The position numbers and the translations under genes were made by a program. Below, piece after piece: positions 5,826 through 9,963 of a stretch of DNA of 9,963 bases. The notes beneath the pieces were generated by a model. It made no database searches and was not told where the DNA came from. It saw only the letters and a program-made list of their open reading frames with translations. Each line of letters opens with the position of its first letter. Position 1 is the first letter of the stretch. This DNA is from Eubacteriales bacterium (GTDB taxonomy: Bacteria; Bacillota_A; Clostridia; Christensenellales; Aristaeellaceae), in NCBI GenBank assembly GCA_029974855.1, contig JARKQO010000251.1, forward strand, positions 1 to 9,963, given 5' to 3'.

Positions 5826-6662
5826 TCAATTTACCTTCCGGGCAATGGCGCAGATGACCCGGCTTTCGGGGAAATAGTCTGCCCCAGCCACATCCCCGTA
5901 AATCTCCGCTTGAGAAAATCCGCATGCCCCCAACTCGCTTTTCAGGCCCTCCACTTCAAAGGTCTGGTCCCAAATGTTGTAGCGATCCATCCCGGCCTCT
6001 GTGATCACAATGTATTGGTTCAAAAACGTATGGCTGTCATCATACCTGAAGAAGGATTCCAGGCACAGGTGCGGGTCCGCCTTCCAAAAGCCGCTTTCGC
6101 AATAGCTCCATCCGGTGGATTCCTCCCGCCCCTTGTATTGCAATGGGGTGCAGACGTCCAGCAGCAGGCGGCCGCCGGGTTTCAGGGCCCGGTGCACATT
6201 CCCCAGCAGCTTTTTCCTGTGGGCCCCGGACAGTACCCCATAGTCGCAGTAGATCAGCACGGCGCAGTCGAAAGCCTCGGGGAGGGAAAGGTCCAGGTAG
6301 CTCTGGTGCAGGTACTCGATGGGGTATCCGCTATGGCGGGCGTTATCGATGGCATAGTCGATGGAGCGTTTGGACAGGTCCACCCCCGTCACCCGGTACC
6401 CCCGTTCATGGAACCGCCGGGCGTACAGGCCGGGGCCGCAGCCCAGGTCCAGCAGGCGCGGGTACCGCTGGGGCGGCAGCGTCCGGGCGATCCAGTCCGC
6501 CGAGCGGTCCACGAAGGCATGGTTTCTGGTGGCGGGGTCCCCCAGGGGGTCCAGGTGGGCCTGAAGCATGCTCTTTGAAATATGCTCGTCATCCCAGAAC
6601 TTGGAGGTGCTGGGCTCAAAGAGCTCCGGCCTGTGGACGTGTCTTTTCAACTCGGCAAGCAT
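5826..6662 (-). CDS. Class I SAM-dependent methyltransferase
   Basis: A 278-residue protein with a Rossmann-type SAM fold. Motif I is LLDLGCGPG (70-78), the acidic residue binding the SAM ribose is D95 in VTGVDLS, and LKPGGRLLLDV (160-170) is the usual strand 5 region. IYCDYGVLS (137-145) occupies the motif IV position. The N-terminal 65 residues (KFWDDEHISKSML, DPATRNHAFVDRSADWI) and the C-terminal half with many aromatic residues (FWKADPHLCLESFFRYDD, YNIWDQTFEVEGL) are typical of a group of uncharacterised bacterial methyltransferases; the target cannot be told. The start at 6662 (MLAELKRH) is chosen because AAGGAG lies 8 nt upstream; ATG 6692 has no usable site. It follows the FMN-binding gene by 33 bp and is the last gene of the TetR operon, ahead of a clear terminator. 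Confidence 0.9.
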   Translation of the reverse strand: MLAELKRHVHRPELFEPSTSKFWDDEHISKSMLQAHLDPLGDPATRNHAFVDRSADWIARTLPPQRYPRLLDLGCGPGLYARRFHERGYRVTGVDLSKRSIDYAIDNARHSGYPIEYLHQSYLDLSLPEAFDCAVLIYCDYGVLSGAHRKKLLGNVHRALKPGGRLLLDVCTPLQYKGREESTGWSYCESGFWKADPHLCLESFFRYDDSHTFLNQYIVITEAGMDRYNIWDQTFEVEGLKSELGACGFSQAEIYGDVAGADYFPESRVICAIARKVN

Positions 6663-6695
6663 GATCCGTTCTCCTTCCCAAATCCAATCCATCCC

Positions 6696-7094
6696 CTACT
6701 TTGTCTGGCCCGCGTAAAGCGCCTTGCTGACGGCGCTCTTGATGGCCTCGCTGGAAAGGGTCGCGCCGCTAACGGCGTCCACCGCATACCGGTTTTTCTC
6801 CACCATCTCCGCCACAATGGCCTCCGCCGCGCTTCCCATGCCGTTTTGATGCTCCAGGATGCTGATCTCCCGGATGGCATGATCCTTCACCAGCACGGAT
6901 ACTTTCACGGACACCAGCCCGGCCTCCGCTTCCCCCTCATAGGCGCCGTCCGCTACCAGCGCCATCTCCACGTCCTGGTAGGTCATGACCGCCAACTGCT
7001 CCTTGGCGGCGCTTCTCATCCATACAAACAGGCCAAGGCAGGCAATCACCAAAACGCTCAGGATGAGCAACAGAACCTTCCACCACTTTTTCAT
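6696..7094 (-). CDS. Membrane-anchored FMN-binding domain protein
   Basis: A 132-residue protein with a basic N-terminus (MKKWWK), one hydrophobic helix at about 7-25 acting as uncleaved anchor, and an outward-facing FMN-binding domain. Family signs: LVADGAYEGEAE (46-57), a beta-rich middle, EHQNGMGSAAEAI (81-93), and VDAVSGATLSS (105-115). In related proteins (NqrC/RnfG type) the Thr of the SGAT motif, here T112, carries FMN covalently, attached by ApbE; no apbE lies in this window. The role is probably extracytoplasmic electron transfer. Its ATG overlaps the TGA of the flavodoxin gene (ATGA), so translation is likely coupled. With only one FMN domain and one helix it is a minimal version, much smaller than NqrC or RnfG. 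The family call is firm; the electron donor and acceptor are unknown. Confidence 0.9.
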   Translation of the reverse strand: MKKWWKVLLLILSVLVIACLGLFVWMRSAAKEQLAVMTYQDVEMALVADGAYEGEAEAGLVSVKVSVLVKDHAIREISILEHQNGMGSAAEAIVAEMVEKNRYAVDAVSGATLSSEAIKSAVSKALYAGQTK

Positions 7095-7522
7095 GCCGCT
7101 TCCCCGGCTTTCCCGGCCAGGCCCACCGCAAAGCGCACCGCTTCCTCCAACTCCGCTTTGTTGGGATGTCCAAGGCCCATCACCAGAAAGCTCCCCTGGC
7201 AGATGAACTCGTCCACCACCGCCACGCCCTTGTCCTCCAGCAGCGCGCGGACGCTTTTCTGCCCATGCTTTTTGGAGGCGCAGGAGGTTACCAGCGCGGC
7301 CTTTTTGACGCTTCGGCCATCCAGGCCTTTGACGAACTGCAAAAGCTCGGGCAGGCTTTCGCCGCCGTAAATGCCGCCCACGATGAACAGCAGGTTCACA
7401 TCCCCCAACGCGGGGTCGCTCTTCACATTTTCAGCCTTGACGTCCAGCGCCTCGCCGATGGCCGCGGCGAGCTTCCGGGAGTGCTTTGTCATCGTTGCGT
7501 ACACAATGCCGATCTTATCCAT
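7091..7522 (-). CDS. Short flavodoxin-like protein
   Basis: A 143-residue cytosolic protein with a flavodoxin fold. The first strand and phosphate loop read KIGIVYATMTKHSRKLA (3-19): the FMN phosphate loop TMTKHS corresponds to the usual TxTGNT, with Lys in place of Gly. LLFIVGGIYGGE (44-55) is the second FMN-contacting loop region, followed by the strand KKAALVTSC (73-81) and a CQGSF (108-112) plus GHPN (118-121) segment near the C-terminus. It should bind FMN and pass electrons, but partner proteins are unknown. Its start overlaps the last 8 bp of the TetR gene, with AAGGGGG about 10 nt upstream, and its stop overlaps the FMN-binding gene. So regulator, flavodoxin and FMN protein form one translationally linked block. 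Confidence 0.88.
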   Translation of the reverse strand: MDKIGIVYATMTKHSRKLAAAIGEALDVKAENVKSDPALGDVNLLFIVGGIYGGESLPELLQFVKGLDGRSVKKAALVTSCASKKHGQKSVRALLEDKGVAVVDEFICQGSFLVMGLGHPNKAELEEAVRFAVGLAGKAGEAA

Positions 7523-8102
7523 GGTGCAGTATCCCCCTTATCATCATTTGAAGCTGGGTTTGAAACAGCGCCTCCGCTTCCTCCTCCGCCAGGCCTGCGG
7601 ACCGTGAGATCATGAGGTTGAATCCGAGAAACGAGCTCCAGACGCAAAACGCCCCCTGATCCGCGTCCATGGGGCGGATCAGGCCGGCCCGCATTCCCTT
7701 CCGCAGCCCCTCCCCGATATACCCGATCCATCCGGGGCGGCCGGGGGCCTGCCGGCTGTATTTGTGAAGGACGATCAGATTATACCGCTCCGGCTCCCGC
7801 AGCGCCAGCAGCATGATCTCGTGAAACACTGTGGTCATGTTTGCGATGATGTCCTTTGTATCGTCCAGCAGGCCGGCTATTTCCCCGCGCATCCGCTCCA
7901 TTTCCGCCGCCTCAATGGCGTCGATGATCTCCTGCTTGTCCTGAAAATGATGGTACACAACGCCGGTGGAGTAGCGCATCCTGTTGATGATCTTCCGCAC
8001 GGAAAGGGCCTCGAAGCCTTCCTCCATGCCGATTTCCAGCGCCGTATCCAAAATGGCCTGCCGCACCGTTTCGCTGCGCTGCTTTTGTTCCTCCCGGGCC
8101 AT
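7515..8102 (-). CDS. TetR/AcrR family transcriptional regulator
   Basis: A 195-residue regulator. The N-terminal DNA-binding domain is complete: VRQAILDTALEIGMEEGFEALSV (13-35) leads into the helix-turn-helix, KIINRMRYSTGVVYHHFQDKQEII (37-60), with the typical GVVYHHF core in the recognition helix region. The C-terminal ligand-binding and dimerisation part (about 65-190) is helical and contains RYNLIVLHKYSRQ and GAFCVWSSFLGFNLMI; its ligand cannot be told. The start at 8102 (MAREEQ) follows AAAGGGGGG; the frame continues to 8153, but that part covers the operator and would precede or straddle the transcription start. It is the first gene of the operon it probably controls: a large palindrome lies between its promoter and start codon. 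Autorepression is the simplest reading. Confidence 0.92.
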   Translation of the reverse strand: MAREEQKQRSETVRQAILDTALEIGMEEGFEALSVRKIINRMRYSTGVVYHHFQDKQEIIDAIEAAEMERMRGEIAGLLDDTKDIIANMTTVFHEIMLLALREPERYNLIVLHKYSRQAPGRPGWIGYIGEGLRKGMRAGLIRPMDADQGAFCVWSSFLGFNLMISRSAGLAEEEAEALFQTQLQMMIRGILHHG

Positions 8103-8129
8103 ACCCCCATCCCCCCTTTCCTCTGTCAG

Positions 8130-8158
8130 TAACGCCGTTATGATGCATAACAACGTTA
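8130..8158 (-). promoter_or_regulatory. 29-bp two-shell palindrome, likely TetR operator
   Basis: Outer arms TAACG (8130-8134) and CGTTA (8154-8158) and inner arms GTTATG (8137-8142) and CATAAC (8146-8151) are perfectly symmetrical about 8144, so 22 of 29 positions are in matched pairs. The site begins just downstream of the -10 box and covers the predicted transcription start and the first 25 or so bases of the leader. The size and the position fit a TetR-family operator bound by one or two dimers that blocks transcription initiation. Confidence 0.8.
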
Positions 8159-8161
8159 TTG

Positions 8162-8190
8162 ATTATAGGCGTGTTCTTTTTCCTTGTCAA
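8162..8190 (-). promoter_or_regulatory. Consensus promoter of the TetR-flavodoxin-FMN-methyltransferase operon
   Basis: On the minus strand TTGACA (8190-8185) and TATAAT (8167-8162) are both perfect, with the optimal 17-bp spacer. Transcription would start near 8154, inside the palindromic operator, leaving a leader of about 50 nt. Such a strong promoter implies that the operon is off only because of active repression. Confidence 0.9.
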
Positions 8191-8213
8191 GGGGGTATGG
8201 CCAATGCCTTCCC

Positions 8214-8238
8214 GAAAATTTTTCCAGAAAATTTTTCC
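8214..8238. repeat. Tandem 12-bp A/T-tract repeat
   Basis: GAAAATTTTTCC occurs twice, at 8214-8225 and 8227-8238, with a period of 13 bp. It lies between the stop of the GH43 gene (8248) and the -35 box (8190-8185), at roughly -60 to -84 of the TetR operon promoter. AAAATTTT tracts bend DNA and stand out in this GC-rich region. The two copies can also pair as a hairpin with one A-A mismatch. Possible roles are an upstream promoter element, a regulator site, or a poor terminator for the GH operon. Confidence 0.6.
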
Positions 8239-8247
8239 CGCGCCCCT

Positions 8248-9126
8248 TCACAAGGAAAGCGCGAAGCCCTCCGCCGTCTCCTGTACCGGAAGGAAAACGG
8301 GCCGCTCGTGAGGCGTGCGGTTGGGGGTGTGGATGGCCAGGCGCAGCGCGCCGTCCATGCCCCGAAACACCATGCCGTGGCCGCCGTCGCCGCTGAACAG
8401 GGGTTTCTCTTGCTGCCGCCAGGGGCCCAGGACATGGCCGCTGCCGCTTACCGCAAGGCCGATGGCATAGCCCGCTTCCCCCATGCTGGACCACAGCATC
8501 CACAGCCCGCCCGTTTGGGGCCTGTACAGAAAGGGACCGTCGGTAACATGGCCTTGGGCGCCGCTGGAATGGCGGATTTTTCTGGTCCAGGCAGCCTCCC
8601 GGGCGTCAAAGAGGGTGTGGGCTTCTCCCATAGGGCCGGACAGGTCCTCCTTCAGCCGCGTTGCGCACACCGTGCCGCCCCCTTCCTGTACCCATTCGTG
8701 GCAGAACACGATCCAGGGCAGCCCTTCCCGGTCCACATACAGGGTGCCGTCCAGGCACTCCCAATCCTCATGGGTTGCCGTCTCCTCCCCCCAGGGGGCA
8801 AAGGGCCCCAGGGGATTCTCCGCCTTCAGGACGCAGGTGGCCCGCCGCCGTCCCGGCGCCTTGAAGGAGGCGAACAGGTAATAGGCGTCCCCAAATTTGT
8901 GCAGCTCAGGGGCCCAGAAATTCTCCGTGCCCCAGAAGCCGGCGGAGGGGGCGAATACGGGGCCCATGGGCTCAAAATGGATCAGGTCCCGGCTTGTGTA
9001 AGCGTCAAAGCCGTCGGCTTTGCCGCTCCAGCAGTTGGCGTCGGTGGTGCCGTACAGGTAGTACATTCCGTTTTCTACAAAGACAAAAGGGTCCCGCATC
9101 TGAATATCGCCGCGCAAAACCGTCAT
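8248..9126 (-). CDS. Glycoside hydrolase family 43 protein
   Basis: A 292-residue enzyme with the five-bladed beta-propeller pattern of GH43 (arabinofuranosidase, xylosidase, arabinanase and galactosidase activities are known in the family). The N-terminal RDPFVFVENGMYYLYGTT (11-28) holds the likely catalytic base D12; ENFWAPELHKFGDAYYLF (68-85) is the second blade motif; CLDGTLYVDREG (124-135) holds D126, the usual pKa-modulating Asp position. The catalytic-acid region, usually EGP, reads VTDGPFLY (194-201). DGGHGM (247-252) and ERPVF (274-278) close the propeller. There is no signal peptide, so it acts in the cytoplasm on imported oligosaccharides. The start at 9126 has AAGGAG upstream with 10-nt spacing; the gene starts 14 bp after the preceding glycosidase gene and belongs to the same operon. 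Family firm, substrate open. Confidence 0.9.
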   Translation of the reverse strand: MTVLRGDIQMRDPFVFVENGMYYLYGTTDANCWSGKADGFDAYTSRDLIHFEPMGPVFAPSAGFWGTENFWAPELHKFGDAYYLFASFKAPGRRRATCVLKAENPLGPFAPWGEETATHEDWECLDGTLYVDREGLPWIVFCHEWVQEGGGTVCATRLKEDLSGPMGEAHTLFDAREAAWTRKIRHSSGAQGHVTDGPFLYRPQTGGLWMLWSSMGEAGYAIGLAVSGSGHVLGPWRQQEKPLFSGDGGHGMVFRGMDGALRLAIHTPNRTPHERPVFLPVQETAEGFALSL

Positions 9127-9140
9127 TTCATCACCACTCC

Positions 9141-9963
9141 TTATATGGCCACGGTGCGGAGGATGTTTCCCCGATAATCCGTCACCACCCGGAAGCCCGC
9201 TTCCCACCTAAAGGCGGTTTTCCCGTTCACCAAGGCGGTGGCGCTGCGGCCGTCGCATTGCAGCGTATAGGTTTCATCGCCCCATACCTGGGTGTACAGG
9301 CACTCCCTGCCGCCCAAAATACCCCACCAGATTTCTTCCCCCTCCAGATGGACCCCGTACAGCCGGGAAATGTACTCCAGCACCGCCAGCATGGTGGGCC
9401 CGTAGCCGTCCTGATCCCCGGACCGCTTGGCTGTGAAGGGATCAAACTGCTGGGTGAATACGCAGTCCTCCCCGATGCCCTGAAACAGCTTGTGGGCCAG
9501 CACTGAGATCAGCTTTTGATACCCGTAATTCTCCAGGGCCCGGATGGCCCGCTGGTAGGTGAGCCCCTGGGGCTGACCGCTCCAGTCGTTTTGGGGAACG
9601 TTTGCGAACAGCGGGTCGTTGGCTGCCACGGAGGGCAAGGGCATGGGGGTCCAAAACTCCTCCGGGTTCAGCAGATGGCCGGATACGAACCGGCGGGCCA
9701 TATCTGCCGAAAAGGAGCCCCAATACATGCACCGCAGGTTGTTGTGCACCAAAGTATTCATGGGCCTGCCCGTTTTGTCCCGGTCAAAGCACGCGCCCCG
9801 CTGGGGGTTCCAGAAAAAGGCCCGGAGCTTGCCCTTGACCTCCTCCGCCGCGCCGCGCCAATAGGCGTGTTTGCCGTCGTCCAGGATCGTGGATATCCTC
9901 GCCAATACGTCCCGGGCGGAATAGGAGAAGCTCATCAAATCCATGGAGGCCATGGGCACCACC
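9141..9963 (-). CDS. GH63/GH37-like (alpha/alpha)6 glycosidase, 3' part
   Basis: The C-terminal 274 or so residues of a longer protein; the frame is open to the window edge, so the true start lies outside. The visible part has the helical-barrel pattern of the MGH1-like, GH63 and trehalase-related group. In residues counted from the window edge: YWRGAAEEVKGKLRAFFWNP (about 34-53), FWTPMPLPSVAANDPLF (about 104-120), NDWSGQPQGLTYQRAIRALENYGY (about 125-148), and QQFDPFTAKRSGDQDGYGPTMLAVLEYI (about 170-197), followed by a beta-rich end that would cap the barrel. NDWSG is near where the catalytic acid Asp is expected. The position just before FDPFTA, where related enzymes often carry the catalytic Glu, is Gln here. 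With the GH43 gene 14 bp downstream it suggests intracellular breakdown of a branched plant or host glycan. Confidence 0.8.
   Translation of the reverse strand, partial: VVPMASMDLMSFSYSARDVLARISTILDDGKHAYWRGAAEEVKGKLRAFFWNPQRGACFDRDKTGRPMNTLVHNNLRCMYWGSFSADMARRFVSGHLLNPEEFWTPMPLPSVAANDPLFANVPQNDWSGQPQGLTYQRAIRALENYGYQKLISVLAHKLFQGIGEDCVFTQQFDPFTAKRSGDQDGYGPTMLAVLEYISRLYGVHLEGEEIWWGILGGRECLYTQVWGDETYTLQCDGRSATALVNGKTAFRWEAGFRVVTDYRGNILRTVAI

Noticed and set aside
8182..8192. CCTTGTCAAGG palindrome over the -35 box of the TetR promoter
   Set aside because: The TTGACA consensus followed by AGG creates most of this symmetry; the larger palindrome at 8130-8158 is a far better operator.

Overview
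The window reads as a chromosomal piece of a GC-rich anaerobic Bacillota bacterium, most likely an uncultured gut Clostridia lineage. The support is indirect: strong Shine-Dalgarno sites (GGAGG-type) before most genes, sigma-A type promoters with near-perfect TTGACA/TATAAT boxes, GTG starts, tightly packed operons, and gene families common in Clostridia (PadR plus HAAS-domain pair, short ABC-2 exporters, FMN-binding anchored protein, cytoplasmic GH43). I cannot name the species. No RNA genes, CRISPR arrays, insertion sequences or phage genes are visible.

Layout. At the left end two plus-strand genes of unknown function follow a GC-rich, structured leader: a secreted protein (223-969) and a zinc-ribbon / proline-repeat / two-helix membrane protein (1031-1756). 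Everything after this is on the minus strand. Read in the direction of transcription (right to left) it forms four units. (1) The end of a carbohydrate operon: a GH63/GH37-like (alpha/alpha)6 glycosidase cut by the window edge (9963-9141) and a cytoplasmic GH43 enzyme (9126-8248). (2) A TetR-controlled operon (8102-5826): TetR regulator, short flavodoxin, membrane-anchored FMN-binding protein and a class I SAM methyltransferase, with overlapping or closely spaced genes. It has a consensus promoter, a 29-bp two-shell palindrome just downstream of the -10 box as likely operator, and an intrinsic terminator at the end. (3) A PadR regulator and a HAAS-domain polytopic membrane protein (5642-4323), again with a consensus promoter and ending in a hairpin terminator. 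(4) An ABC-2 type permease, its ATPase (stop and start codons share one base) and a DUF1801/YdhG-like small protein (4137-1734), starting from a promoter whose -35 box overlaps the T-tract of the preceding terminator. The last gene overlaps the plus-strand zinc-ribbon gene tail to tail by 23 bp.

How the parts may work together. PadR, HAAS protein and ABC exporter look like a regulated membrane module: the PadR pair is autonomous, and the exporter follows with its own promoter and a direct-repeat element that could be an operator. The TetR operon looks like a small inducible redox module (cytosolic flavodoxin, surface FMN protein, methyltransferase), whose substrate cannot be read from the sequence. 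I regard that operon, with its operator and upstream A/T tract repeats, as the best candidate for a poorly described system, and the zinc-ribbon repeat protein as the most unusual single gene.
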